Shown: positions 38,563-47,156, numbered from the stretch's first letter. The stretch: DNA of 64,000 nt from Limnohabitans sp. (GCF_023910625.1 NZ_JAAVVW010000003.1:248001-312000); one strand, 5' to 3'. Numbers and translations are program-made. The notes: a model not told the origin generated them from the sequence alone.

Positions 38563-38877
38563 ATGAGTACCACCATGACCGATCCCATCTCGTACTATGG
38601 CCGCAAGGTCCAAATAGAAACTTCCAACCAGCAAGCGGCTGCCAAAGGTGAGCCGCGCACTGTTTTGACCGCTTCTGAGGAAGTCGGGCGATTGTCACCT
38701 CCGGCCACAGACGAGCTGCGCCTGAGCCCCATCGCTCAGAACGCCATGCAAGAGCCAGAATTTGACCGTGCCAAAGTGGAAGCCATCAAGACCGCCATCC
38801 AACAAGGTCAGTATCCGCTGGACTCGCGTCGGATTGCTGAAAATTTCATCGCCATCGAAAAAATGATCAAAGGCTGA
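38563..38877 (+). CDS. flgM: Anti-sigma28 factor FlgM
   Basis: The 104-residue protein has the C-terminal FlgM inhibitory region (about 68-102: FDRAKVEAIKTAIQQGQYPLDSRRIAENFI). It holds FliA inactive until it is exported through the finished hook. The start at MSTTMTDPISYYG fits the family; the longer upstream frame is rejected because the sigma28 promoter lies inside it. Confidence 0.95.
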   Translation: MSTTMTDPISYYGRKVQIETSNQQAAAKGEPRTVLTASEEVGRLSPPATDELRLSPIAQNAMQEPEFDRAKVEAIKTAIQQGQYPLDSRRIAENFIAIEKMIKG

Positions 38878-38884
38878 TCGATCA

Positions 38885-39316
38885 ATGAACGCGTTGACCC
38901 GCCCGGATGTTGCTGCACAGCCCTTGGAGGCAGCCTTGATGGCTGCTCCTGAGGCTGTGACCCGTTTGGCGGAAATCCTTGCACTGGAGTTTGCGGCCTT
39001 GAAGACCCGTGATCTGGCGTCTTTTGAGTCGATTCAGGACGAGAAAAACGCGGTTTTACAAAATTTGGCAGCTCTGGCTGAATGGGTTGCTGCACAAAAG
39101 CCCATGCCCTCCGTTTGGCAGCAACAGCTCAACAGCTTGCAGCAAAGCAAACAGGACCATCTGCGGAATATCCAGTTGTTGCAGCGACAACTAGAGGCTG
39201 TCAAAGGCACCTTGCAGGCCCTGCATGGGGACTCGTCCGCACCGGCTGTGGATCTGTACGATCGGATGGGCAAAATTGCACGCAGTCCGGGGGCTTGGGG
39301 TCATCAACTGGCCTGA
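38885..39316 (+). CDS. flgN: Flagellar export chaperone FlgN
   Basis: This 143-residue helical protein resembles FlgN: RLAEILALEFAALKTRDLASFESIQDEKNAVLQNLAAL. It is a chaperone for FlgK and FlgL export. It lies eight bases after flgM in the classic flgMN pair. Confidence 0.88.
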   Translation: MNALTRPDVAAQPLEAALMAAPEAVTRLAEILALEFAALKTRDLASFESIQDEKNAVLQNLAALAEWVAAQKPMPSVWQQQLNSLQQSKQDHLRNIQLLQRQLEAVKGTLQALHGDSSAPAVDLYDRMGKIARSPGAWGHQLA

Positions 39317-39383
39317 GTGTCCGCTTGGCTTGTTGAGTGACCGTGACGTACGGTACCAACCGAGCAGACATCAGGGCGTGGAC

Positions 39384-39665
39384 TCAGTCCTTGGTTTTCT
39401 CATCACCAGGGCGCATGCCCTTGAGCCAATAAACCCAAGACAAAATGACCGCGACCGCCGTGTACATCTCGGGCGGAATTTCGGCGTCCAGGTCCACGCG
39501 GCCAAGCAAGGCAAGCAACTGCGGGTCTTGCGCCACATACACCCCGTGTTTCAAAGCTTCTTCGATGATTTTTTGGGCCAGGTCGTCTTGACCTTTGGCG
39601 CTGATGACTGGGGTTTTGCGCCGTCCGTACTCCAGGGCGATGGCTTCTTTGAGTTGGGATTTCAT
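39384..39665 (-). CDS. Stand-alone FlhB C-terminal domain protein (FlhX-like)
   Basis: The 93-residue protein matches the cytoplasmic FlhB/YscU domain after the autocleavage site (AIALEYGRRKTPVISAKGQDDLAQKIIEEALKHGVYVAQDPQLLALL). It has no membrane part and no NPTH motif. Such proteins can replace or modulate the cleaved FlhB tail in substrate switching. It overlaps the FliK-like gene upstream by four bases (ATGA), which links it to hook-length control. Confidence 0.82.
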   Translation of the reverse strand: MKSQLKEAIALEYGRRKTPVISAKGQDDLAQKIIEEALKHGVYVAQDPQLLALLGRVDLDAEIPPEMYTAVAVILSWVYWLKGMRPGDEKTKD

Positions 39666-40771
39666 GTTTGCACGTCCAGCAAGCTGCCCATCTCGGGTGG
39701 GGCATGGGGCGCGGGCACCTGCGGCCCTTGGCCATGGATGATTTGCAGCCGCGTCATGTGCAGACCTGCGCTGTCGAGTTCCCGCTCCAAGTGGTCGGCC
39801 ATGGCTTGGGCAAGGTTCACCACGTCCTCGCGCTCGGCCCACATCACCATGTCGATTTGCGTTTCGTCGTTGATGCGGGTTTGCAACCAGAGTTCACCCA
39901 GATCGCTGGTGCGGGTGTGCAGGTGGATGACCCAAGGTGGCTTGGCCTGTCCGGATGGATGCCGCCCGCGCATCAGCCGCAAGGCCACGGGCTCGGCATC
40001 GGCAAAAGGCAGCATCATCGAGAACGCCCATTCGCGCCCATCCAGCCCCTCGTTGGCCAGCAGTTGCCTTGACTCGATATCGTCCAGACTGTCTTTGAGC
40101 AGGCCGTCCTTGTCGATGGCTGTGCCGTTGCGCAGCAGTTGCCGTAAAACACTTTTCAGATCAAGCAGGCCGCTCCCTAGGCCTTGAGTGAGCAGACCTT
40201 CCGTCATGAAGCCGCTGCGGTGCATGGCTTGCTGCAGTTTTTCCGGGGTGAGCTTTGCCATGCTGGGACGCAACTGAAGCCATTGCTGGAGGACCCCCAA
40301 CTCGGGGGATGAGTCGATCTGGCCTTGCAGCATGCTCTCGAGCATACCCGGGCGCAGCAATTGCCCCAGGGCTTGCATGTCAGGGGGCCTGAAGCTCAGG
40401 TGTTGTGTTCTGCCCGGCAGTGGGGCGGATGCCGCTCCCGCGCTGGCAGCAGGTGCGGGAGCGGTTTGCAGGGGGCGCAGCAGGATGTTGCCGTTGGCCA
40501 GCATCTGCACCCGAAACAAGGCCGCATCGCCCGAGGCCATGCGCAAACTGGCTGGAAGGTCTTTGGGCAGGTCAATGAAGGTCCCTTTTTGTGCGCCTTG
40601 CAGGTGCAGGCGCAGAGCCTCGATTCTTGACTCTATGGTGCCTTGCACCACCTGGCCATCGCGCAAGCCGAGTTCGACAGCGCTTTTTTCGAGGACCAGG
40701 GGCAGCTTTCCCTCCAGGTAAATGGTGGGGATTTTGGCGGTGAGGTGACTGGTTGCAGCCCCCGTGATCAT
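39662..40771 (-). CDS. FliK-like hook-length control protein (second copy)
   Basis: The 369-residue protein has a Pro/Ala-rich linker (about 104-120). Its C-terminal domain is like the FliK switch domain of the type seen in a second FliK-related family (PPWVIHLHTRTSDLGELWLQTRINDETQIDMVMWAE). A separate canonical fliK lies at 56213-57631. Pairing with a lone FlhB C-domain suggests a distinct switch module. Its partner secretion substrate is unknown. Confidence 0.72.
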   Translation of the reverse strand: MITGAATSHLTAKIPTIYLEGKLPLVLEKSAVELGLRDGQVVQGTIESRIEALRLHLQGAQKGTFIDLPKDLPASLRMASGDAALFRVQMLANGNILLRPLQTAPAPAASAGAASAPLPGRTQHLSFRPPDMQALGQLLRPGMLESMLQGQIDSSPELGVLQQWLQLRPSMAKLTPEKLQQAMHRSGFMTEGLLTQGLGSGLLDLKSVLRQLLRNGTAIDKDGLLKDSLDDIESRQLLANEGLDGREWAFSMMLPFADAEPVALRLMRGRHPSGQAKPPWVIHLHTRTSDLGELWLQTRINDETQIDMVMWAEREDVVNLAQAMADHLERELDSAGLHMTRLQIIHGQGPQVPAPHAPPEMGSLLDVQT

Positions 40772-40792
40772 GCGAATGGGTCCGCTTGAGGG

Positions 40793-41374
40793 TCAAGGAA
40801 AACGAACCCATTGGCGCTTGTTGGGGCCAATGGGCGCACTGTCCCCCTCGGTGGCTTTGATCGATGCCTGAAACAGGGCCGCCGTTTGCGGGTATTGCAG
40901 CATGACCTGTTGACGAAGGCCCTCAGGGGAGGGCAGAACCAAGACCGTACCGGGCCTGACCGGATAGGTTCGTCCAGAGGGGAAAATGCGCGGGTTGGCT
41001 TTGGCCAAAGCCTGGCGCAAGAACTCCTCGTTCAGGATCAAGCCAGGCAGACCGCGACGAATCACCGCATCGATGCTTTCGCCTTTTTGAACAGTGATTC
41101 GTCGGCCAGAAGACTCTCGTTGGCTCAGGTCTGGGGATTGGGCCGCGCCAGATGGGTTGTGGGTTTCATGAAGCGGCGTGCTCAGTACCCTGAGCGCAGA
41201 GGCAGCAGCTGCGGAGACTTCTGTTGCCTGGACCGCAGCAGGCCCAGACGCTGCGACAGCGCCCAACAGCAACCACAGAGCCAGAGGCTGAGGTGCTCCA
41301 GGGTGCCCGGGCGGGTGGGATGGCCGAATGAGGCGCCGTGTGTTCTTGGTGGGTGTTTGCATAAAAGATCTCAT
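40793..41374 (-). CDS. LysM-like (FimV-type) periplasmic protein
   Basis: The 193-residue protein has an N-terminal hydrophobic anchor or signal (about 30-50, PLALWLLLGAVAASGPAAVQA). A LysM/FimV-type segment follows (about 92-150: RITVQKGESIDAVIRRGLPG, ANPRIFPSGRTYPVRPGTVLVLP). LysM domains bind peptidoglycan, and FimV/HubP proteins mark poles. It follows flgT-like and flgP on the same strand, so a role in a flagellar ring or polar site is inferred. Confidence 0.7.
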   Translation of the reverse strand: MRSFMQTPTKNTRRLIRPSHPPGHPGAPQPLALWLLLGAVAASGPAAVQATEVSAAAASALRVLSTPLHETHNPSGAAQSPDLSQRESSGRRITVQKGESIDAVIRRGLPGLILNEEFLRQALAKANPRIFPSGRTYPVRPGTVLVLPSPEGLRQQVMLQYPQTAALFQASIKATEGDSAPIGPNKRQWVRFP

Positions 41375-41383
41375 CGTGCCTGA

Positions 41384-42637
41384 TCAAAGGGGCAGGGCCA
41401 CCCAGTGTCCTTGAGCGGCCAATGGCGGTCCGGCCAGTTGTTGCAGCTCGGAGCGATCCGGCCCCACTTTGACCACTTGGGCCAGGGCCAGGTGCTCAGT
41501 GGCGCCGGGCTCCAGCATCTGGCTGGGGATGTGTGTGGGGCTCATCAGCAGAACACGGTCGCCGGAGCGAAGGCCGCTGTCAAAGCCAGCCTGAAGCTGC
41601 AGGCCGTCTGTGCCAGAGCGGCGCACATGGAACTGCACAGGTTCGCATTCGGAGCGCTTGTCCAGTTGCTGCACCCAGGCGTTTATCTGTTGCTGCTGCT
41701 CTTTCAGACCTTGCTGCCAGGCGCTCGGGTTTTGCGTGACCGCCAACGGGGCGATGGTGATGACCTGTTCAATTTGCCAGCGGGGCTCGATGGGACCTGT
41801 TGCGAAATGACGCTCACCCAAGGTGAAGCTCAGTGTCCAGCGCCAGTTGGCTTGGTCCTGATTCAGTGCGTGCCAGGCCTTGCGCACATTGAAGTCTTCC
41901 TCGGGCGCGTGCGGCTTGAGGACCAGCTCGGCGGTCCAGCCGGTCGGGCTCTCGCTGGGGCCAGTCAAGGCCCGTAAGTAACTGTTGTCGGGGGGCATGG
42001 ACATGATTTGGGCGCGCCAGCGCTGCGAGGCTTGTAGCTTGTTCCTCCAGGTCTGGCTGAAGGTGCTCAGCAAGGCTTGGCTGGCAAACAGCTGCACGCC
42101 TGTAAAACCGCCTTCCAAGCGTGTATGCAGGGTCAGAGGCAAGCGCCATGGGCGCGGTGGGGGGGAGCATGAGGAGGCCTTGGTTTGTGCTTTACGCCAG
42201 CCCCAGGGCAGTACCTCGGCGCTGACCTGTGGTGTGGCGTCTTGTTCGTCCTGGATGTAGGACAAAACACGGATGCCACGCACTTGGGCTTCGGACTGAA
42301 AGTGTGCGCTTTCATGGAGGGCACCTTTGTCATCGATCCAGGCGCTGCTGAGCACGCGGGTCGGTCGGTCAATGGTGGCCTGCAAAATTGCCTGGCGAAT
42401 TGCACTGAGCTGGGCCTCGAGCTGTTTGGCAGTGGCGGGGCGCGTTGCGGGCTTGGCCGCGCTGGCCTTCAGGCCCATGTCAACACCGGGGCCTGTCGTT
42501 CGGGTGTCTTGCCCCTGCACCGGTAGGGCACTGACACAGATCAGCACCAGAGCCAGCCATGGAGCCGGATGTGGCAAGCCCGCATGTTCCCACAAGGACT
42601 GCGTGCCTGACAAGGAGGAGTCAACAGGGGCGCGCAT
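41384..42637 (-). CDS. flgT: FlgT-like flagellar assembly protein
   Basis: The 417-residue exported protein has an N-terminal hydrophobic segment (about 24-42). Its C-terminal segment reads like FlgT (SGLRSGDRVLLMSPTHIP, LAQVVKVGPDRSELQQLAG). In Vibrio, FlgT forms the H ring outside the LP ring with FlgO and FlgP. Overall similarity is weak, and the assignment relies on the C-terminus and the preceding flgP gene four bases away. No flgO was found. Confidence 0.6.
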   Translation of the reverse strand: MRAPVDSSLSGTQSLWEHAGLPHPAPWLALVLICVSALPVQGQDTRTTGPGVDMGLKASAAKPATRPATAKQLEAQLSAIRQAILQATIDRPTRVLSSAWIDDKGALHESAHFQSEAQVRGIRVLSYIQDEQDATPQVSAEVLPWGWRKAQTKASSCSPPPRPWRLPLTLHTRLEGGFTGVQLFASQALLSTFSQTWRNKLQASQRWRAQIMSMPPDNSYLRALTGPSESPTGWTAELVLKPHAPEEDFNVRKAWHALNQDQANWRWTLSFTLGERHFATGPIEPRWQIEQVITIAPLAVTQNPSAWQQGLKEQQQQINAWVQQLDKRSECEPVQFHVRRSGTDGLQLQAGFDSGLRSGDRVLLMSPTHIPSQMLEPGATEHLALAQVVKVGPDRSELQQLAGPPLAAQGHWVALPL

Positions 42638-42641
42638 GCTG

Positions 42642-43124
42642 TCAGCGGCGGCGTGAGGCCAATTGACTCAGGTAGAGGCTGCGCAGGTCCCTGACCACAT
42701 GCTGGTCAAGCGACAAGGTGGTTTCGTACGTGTCGTCACCCACAGGGGCAATGCTGACCAGCACGGCGCCATAAATCACCCCCTCAACCTTGGCCCTGAA
42801 GGTGTCGCTCAGCACGGTCATGTCGGCCACCGTGGTGGTGGCATCCAGCTGCTGTCCATAAACTTGTTCGGTCAAGGAGCGGTAAGCGTCTAGCTTGGAT
42901 GCCCGAATGGCCAACAGGCGTTGCTGCGCCTGGTTTTTGTGGTTTTGCACGCTGATAACGGCGTATCCCGTGGCCACCAGGGTTTCTCGTTTTTCGACTA
43001 GGGGCGTGATCATCGATGCGGTCGTGGTCGGTGCTGAGGCCTGGCCATGTAAGGGGGGGGATTTACAGCCCGTCAAAACCGAAAGGGTGAGCAGCGTGAA
43101 CGCCAAAGGTCGGGTGAATGTCAT
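42642..43124 (-). CDS. flgP: FlgP/LPP20-family outer-membrane lipoprotein
   Basis: The 160-residue lipoprotein has lipobox VLTGC (Cys20) and the LPP20 domain (about 52-150: ATGYAVISVQNHKNQAQQRLLAIRASKLDAYRSLTEQVYG). FlgP homologues form outer-membrane basal disks or H-ring parts in polar flagella. It is first of flgP-flgT-LysM, driven by a strong sigma28 site 65 bases upstream. Confidence 0.8.
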   Translation of the reverse strand: MTFTRPLAFTLLTLSVLTGCKSPPLHGQASAPTTTASMITPLVEKRETLVATGYAVISVQNHKNQAQQRLLAIRASKLDAYRSLTEQVYGQQLDATTTVADMTVLSDTFRAKVEGVIYGAVLVSIAPVGDDTYETTLSLDQHVVRDLRSLYLSQLASRRR

Positions 43125-43188
43125 CTTGAAACTCCATTGGAGCCTGCTCCTCCTGAAGTGGTGGGCTCGGCTGATTGCTCATGCTGAT

Positions 43189-43215
43189 GTATCGGCAGCA
43201 GGTCGGCAGTCTTGA
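43189..43215 (-). promoter_or_regulatory. Sigma28 promoter of flgP-flgT-LysM
   Basis: The minus strand reads TCAAGACT-N11-GCCGATAC, an excellent match with 15-nt spacing. Confidence 0.8.
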
Positions 43216-43273
43216 GCGGTTCCCTGACCCTGCGCACCAACGGCTGGGGCTGTGTTGGCATTTGAAAAATAGT

Positions 43274-43321
43274 GAATATTTGTTGTTTTATCATTTAAAA
43301 TGCAAAAAATGACAAATATTC
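43274..43321. repeat. Inverted repeat upstream of the fleQ-like gene
   Basis: GAATATTTGT (43274-43283) and ACAAATATTC (43312-43321) are perfect 10-bp arms separated by 28 bases. The inner part includes CATTTAAAATG. The right arm ends one base before the -35 box, a position suited to a repressor or activator. Confidence 0.65.
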
Positions 43322-43350
43322 TTGCAAAAATTGTATTTGTTGATTTATAA
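43322..43350 (+). promoter_or_regulatory. Sigma70-type promoter of the fleQ-like gene
   Basis: TTGCAA (43322-43327), a 17-base spacer and TTATAA (43345-43350, or TATAAA one base on) lie about 100 bases before the start. This is the only flagellar promoter here that looks housekeeping. Confidence 0.55.
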
Positions 43351-43451
43351 AGTCAACCATGACATTCAGTTGTTTTCGCATGCCCACTGTTGCCGCTGAT
43401 GGCGGTGCAGGGGTGATCCAACAAACACGGTAAACAGATGGTCAATTGCAC

Positions 43452-44693
43452 ATGAAATCCAACGCCATACCTCTCATCATCGGTGAAAGCCAGGCTACGC
43501 AGTTCTTGCGCGAGTTGATCAAGACCTTGTCGGCATCGTCGTCAACAGCGCTCATCACAGGAGAAAGCGGGACCGGCAAAGAACTTGTGGCGCAAGCGTT
43601 GCACATGCAAGGGGTTCGCGCATCCGGGCCTTTTGTGCCGATCAACTGTGGCGCCATTCCGCGTGACTTGATTGAGAGTGAATTGTTTGGTCATCGAAAA
43701 GGCAGTTTTACCGGCGCATTCTCTGATCGTCTCGGACGGTTTGAATTGGCCCATGGCGGCACGCTTTTTCTGGACGAGATCGGTGACTTGCCCATGGACA
43801 TGCAGGTCAAGTTGCTGCGCGTGTTACAAGAGCGCTGCATCTTGCCTGTGGGTGCGACGCGTGAAGTTCCTATCGATGTACGCGTGGTGGCCGCAACGCA
43901 CAAAAAACTCGAGGCTGAGGTCGAGGCCGGACGTTTTCGGGAAGACTTGTATTACCGCATCAATGTTTTGCCCGTCACCACCACGCCGCTGCGCGAGCGT
44001 GCTGAGGATATTCTGACCTTGTTGAACTTTTACGCTGACAAGTATGCCTTGCCCCATGCCAAAGCAGTGCGGTTTTCGCCTGAAATGACGCAACTTCTGC
44101 AGACCTATGCCTGGCCTGGCAATGTGCGGGAGTTGTCAAATTTGGTGGACCGATTTTCAACTTTGTACCCCTCGCAATTGCTGCAGGTTCAAACGGTGCC
44201 TGCTTTTATGTTGCCTTTGGGTTTGGCCTCTTTGCAGGCCCAATGGCTGGGTCAGCATGGTTTGACCGCTGCTGCAGCTTTGCCGCCTTCGTTGGCCGAG
44301 TCAGTCGCTGTCTCGCAGGTGGTTTTTTCGGCGACAGAGGATCATGGCAGATCGCCTTTCGAGGCCGAAGAGGGCCTGATGCCCCATTTGTTGTCAGACC
44401 CAAAAACCTCGTTCAGTTTGCCTGTCAATGCCTTCAGTCCCGAACCATTGTTTGCTTCGAACGATGAAATCAATGATGTAGAGCAGGCAATTTTGATGGC
44501 GCAAGGCATTCAGACACTTCCTCCAGAAGGCGTTTCTCTGAAGCGACACCTTGTTGCAGTGGAGCGAAGTTTGATCGAGCAGGCTTTGACCCGCACGCAA
44601 GGTAATGTTTCTCGAACGGCCAAGCTGCTGCAGTTGCAAAGAACGACCCTGATCGAGAAGATCAACAAGTACGAGCTTCGCGGCGCAGCGTGA
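43452..44693 (+). CDS. fleQ: FleQ/FlrA-like sigma54 activator without N-terminal domain
   Basis: The 413-residue protein starts almost directly with the AAA+ domain: Walker A GESGTGKE (37-44) and sigma54 loop GSFTGA (84-89; FleQ-type S). A long linker (about 250-360) precedes a Fis-like helix-turn-helix (QGNVSRTAKLLQLQRTTLIEKINKY) typical of FleQ/FlrA. The approximately 120-residue FleQ N-terminal domain is absent. It is probably the top regulator for early sigma54 operons (fliE, fliK and flhA clusters). An upstream TTG (43446) adds two residues. Confidence 0.85.
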   Translation: MKSNAIPLIIGESQATQFLRELIKTLSASSSTALITGESGTGKELVAQALHMQGVRASGPFVPINCGAIPRDLIESELFGHRKGSFTGAFSDRLGRFELAHGGTLFLDEIGDLPMDMQVKLLRVLQERCILPVGATREVPIDVRVVAATHKKLEAEVEAGRFREDLYYRINVLPVTTTPLRERAEDILTLLNFYADKYALPHAKAVRFSPEMTQLLQTYAWPGNVRELSNLVDRFSTLYPSQLLQVQTVPAFMLPLGLASLQAQWLGQHGLTAAAALPPSLAESVAVSQVVFSATEDHGRSPFEAEEGLMPHLLSDPKTSFSLPVNAFSPEPLFASNDEINDVEQAILMAQGIQTLPPEGVSLKRHLVAVERSLIEQALTRTQGNVSRTAKLLQLQRTTLIEKINKYELRGAA

Positions 44694-44745
44694 TGTTCCG
44701 CCTGTCAGTTTTGGGGCTCAAGGCCCGGGCGAACACAGGGGCGGG

Positions 44746-45243
44746 TTAAAAAGGGGGCTTGATCACTTTGGCGCAGGTGCCCTTGATCAGCTTGACGGTG
44801 CGCCCGTCTTGCAAGCTGAGGGACTGCACAAAACTGCCGGTCTTGCGGTCCACCACAAATTCTTCACCCGTGATCACCACGCCAAAGCGCTGGAACATCG
44901 CAGGACGGTAGATTCTCAGTCGGCTTCCCATCATGCTGAGGGTGCCTGCGCGACTTTCCGAGATGGCAATTTTGCCTTGGTACCAGCCCGAATTTTTCCC
45001 GAAATCAATTTGGGCCATGGTAATGCGGGATGGCTCGTTCTCCTTGATTCCCAAAACCAGTTGACCGTCCAGATCCAATTCAAGTTCGCAGATCAGGTCG
45101 ATCACGCCTTTGTTGTCATCTGGCCTACTTGTGGTTTCCAGCTCGGGTGTGGGTGCGGTATGGCCCATCAGACGCGCCAGCCCCCAAACCCCGCCCATCA
45201 CCAGCGAACCAATGGCGATACCGATCGTGATGTTTTTTAACAT
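44746..45243 (-). CDS. Unrecognised membrane-anchored protein
   Basis: The 165-residue protein has one N-terminal membrane segment (about 4-24, ITIGIAIGSLVMGGVWGLARL) and a predicted soluble domain beginning at about 50 (GVIDLICELELDLDGQLVLG; ESRAGTLSMMGSRLRIYR). No family was recognised. It lies 84 bases after motB on the same strand and faces fleQ end to end. It may be co-transcribed with motAB. The ATG 45243 is preferred over an upstream in-frame ATG because the hydrophobic segment then sits at the N-terminus. Confidence 0.75.
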   Translation of the reverse strand: MLKNITIGIAIGSLVMGGVWGLARLMGHTAPTPELETTSRPDDNKGVIDLICELELDLDGQLVLGIKENEPSRITMAQIDFGKNSGWYQGKIAISESRAGTLSMMGSRLRIYRPAMFQRFGVVITGEEFVVDRKTGSFVQSLSLQDGRTVKLIKGTCAKVIKPPF

Positions 45244-45327
45244 GGTTGAACCTCTTGCATGACGTGATGTGATGTGATGGGGTCGGGGGTCATGGGTTCG
45301 GGTGAACGCGTCGATCTTCAAACCGCA

Positions 45328-46293
45328 TCACTGGTTGAGCACCGTGATGCTGACCCGTCGGTTTCTGGGGTCGGCAGGGTTGCCCGGTACATTGGGGTTG
45401 GTGTCGGCGACCCCTTCGATGCGCGAAAAACGGTTGGTGCTGATGCCTTGGGCTTGCATGAATTGACGTGTGGCATCGGCCCGCTCGGTGGACAAAGACC
45501 AATTGTTTCGCATGCTGTCGAGCGGAAAACCCGTGCTGTCGGTGTGCCCGCGGATGGCCAGTTTGTTGGGCAGCGGCTTGAGCGACTTGCTCACCTCGGC
45601 CATCAAGGCAGCGGCTTTGGCGCCCATGGCTGCGCCACCTGAGCCGTACATCGCGAAGTCGGCCTTGTCGATCACTTCGATGCGCAGGCCGTCCTTTTCC
45701 CGGGTGATGCTGACCTGGTCCTTGATTTTTTCGAATTGCTTGCTTTCCGAGAGTTTTTTCTTGATGTCCTTTTCTAGCTTGTCGAAGTTCTCCTTGTCCT
45801 GCTTCTGACTGGGCGTAGCCTTGTCCATGCCGGGGGCTTGCTCGGAGGGTCCGTCTTTGTTGTTTTCTTGATTCGACGAGCCAAAGCTTTCCGCTGCGCC
45901 GCCTTGCGCCTGTGGCGTCAAGCGTTCGAGCAAGGCGGTTTGCGCAGCGGTGAAGGGGAAGCCTTCGGTGTCGATGATGGACTTGCCACCGAACAAACCA
46001 TTCGAGCCGGCCAATTCACCAAACACGATCTGGCTGTGGGAGGAGAGTCTGAAGTAATCTGCCACGTTTTTGCGTTTTTCCTCGTCGGTGGCACCCAATA
46101 GCCACATAAGCAAAAAGAAAGCCATCATGGCCGTCATCATGTCGGCCAAGGCGATTTTCCAGGCACCCCCATGAGCACCCGCATGACCCTCTTCGACAAT
46201 GATTTTGCGAATGATGGGGCGTACGGCCCCTGCAGCGGCGGCTGTTGCTGCCTCGCCGGACTTGGGGTGCGTTGAATTGTCTGCCTTGGTCAT
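45328..46293 (-). CDS. motB: Flagellar motor stator MotB
   Basis: The 321-residue protein has one membrane helix (about 46-68) holding the proton-carrying Asp51 (WKIALADMMTAMMAFFLLMWLL). A Gln/Lys-rich linker follows, then a C-terminal OmpA-like peptidoglycan-binding domain (about 215-315: GHTDSTGFPLDSMRNNWSLSTERA, NRRVSITV). The start overlaps the motA stop. With MotA it forms the stator. Confidence 0.96.
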   Translation of the reverse strand: MTKADNSTHPKSGEAATAAAAGAVRPIIRKIIVEEGHAGAHGGAWKIALADMMTAMMAFFLLMWLLGATDEEKRKNVADYFRLSSHSQIVFGELAGSNGLFGGKSIIDTEGFPFTAAQTALLERLTPQAQGGAAESFGSSNQENNKDGPSEQAPGMDKATPSQKQDKENFDKLEKDIKKKLSESKQFEKIKDQVSITREKDGLRIEVIDKADFAMYGSGGAAMGAKAAALMAEVSKSLKPLPNKLAIRGHTDSTGFPLDSMRNNWSLSTERADATRQFMQAQGISTNRFSRIEGVADTNPNVPGNPADPRNRRVSITVLNQ

Positions 46294-47156
46294 CAGGCTC
46301 CTCGCATCCCGTCAAAAACTTCGGAAAAGCTGGGTTGACTGTGGTGCGCAATACAGGCACGTGCTGATTCAATCACCAAGGGCTGTGGGTGGCCTTTCAG
46401 ATTGCAGACGATCATCTCGCGGATGACATCGTAGGTTTGTGCATCTTCATTGATGATTTGGGTCAGTCGACCGGCAAAGGGTTCGACCATGCCGTATGCC
46501 AGAAAAACGCCCATCAGTGTTCCCACCAGAGCGGCACCGATCAGAGCGCCCAGGACGGGCGGGGGTTGATCAATCGCGCCCATGGTCTTGACCACACCCA
46601 ACACGCAGGCCACGATACCCAGAGCGGGCAAGGCGCCAGCAATATTGGCCAGTGCAGCAGGCGCCAGCAAGGCCTCGTGGTGATGCACCTTGATGGCCTT
46701 TTTCATCAGATCGTCAAGCGCGTCTGCGTCCAGATTGCCCTGAGAGATCACCATCAGACGAAGCGGATCGCAAATCATCTGGACGATGGAGTGGTCTTTG
46801 GCCAGTTTGGGAAATTCTCCAAAAATCTGGCTGGAGTCAGGATTTTCGACGTGCGATTCCAGGGCAACCACGCCTTCTTTTTTCATGACGGTTTGCAGCT
46901 TGCCAATCAGCAGCATCAGGTCAAGGTAGTCGGACTTTTGCCATTTGGGTCCCTTGATGCATTGACCAATGCCGCTCATGGCCGCTTTGAAGACCGGAAA
47001 GCTGTTGGCGATCAGAGCGGCACCCATGGCCGAGCCGCCGATGATGATGAATTCGAAGGGGGCGGCCTTGATGATCGGGTCCATTTTCCCGCCAGCGAGC
47101 ATGTACCCACCAAAAACGGCACCAAAAACAACCACTAAACCAACAAAGAAAAACAT
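46293..47156 (-). CDS. motA: Flagellar motor stator MotA
   Basis: The 287-residue protein has four membrane helices, the cytoplasmic loop carrying charged residues for FliG contact, and the conserved GALPALGIVACVLGVVKTMGAIDQPP region. It is H+-type by residue pattern. It is overlapped by motB at 46293. A sigma28 promoter about 190 bases upstream should drive both. Confidence 0.96.
   Translation of the reverse strand: MFFFVGLVVVFGAVFGGYMLAGGKMDPIIKAAPFEFIIIGGSAMGAALIANSFPVFKAAMSGIGQCIKGPKWQKSDYLDLMLLIGKLQTVMKKEGVVALESHVENPDSSQIFGEFPKLAKDHSIVQMICDPLRLMVISQGNLDADALDDLMKKAIKVHHHEALLAPAALANIAGALPALGIVACVLGVVKTMGAIDQPPPVLGALIGAALVGTLMGVFLAYGMVEPFAGRLTQIINEDAQTYDVIREMIVCNLKGHPQPLVIESARACIAHHSQPSFSEVFDGMRGA

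Larger units (their letters stand above)
43125..43451. other. Divergent regulatory region flgP / fleQ-like gene
   Basis: No gene is seen here. The flgP side holds a sigma28 site. The fleQ side is very A+T-rich (43253-43360), contrasting with the surrounding DNA. It contains a long inverted repeat and a sigma70-type promoter. Confidence 0.7.
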
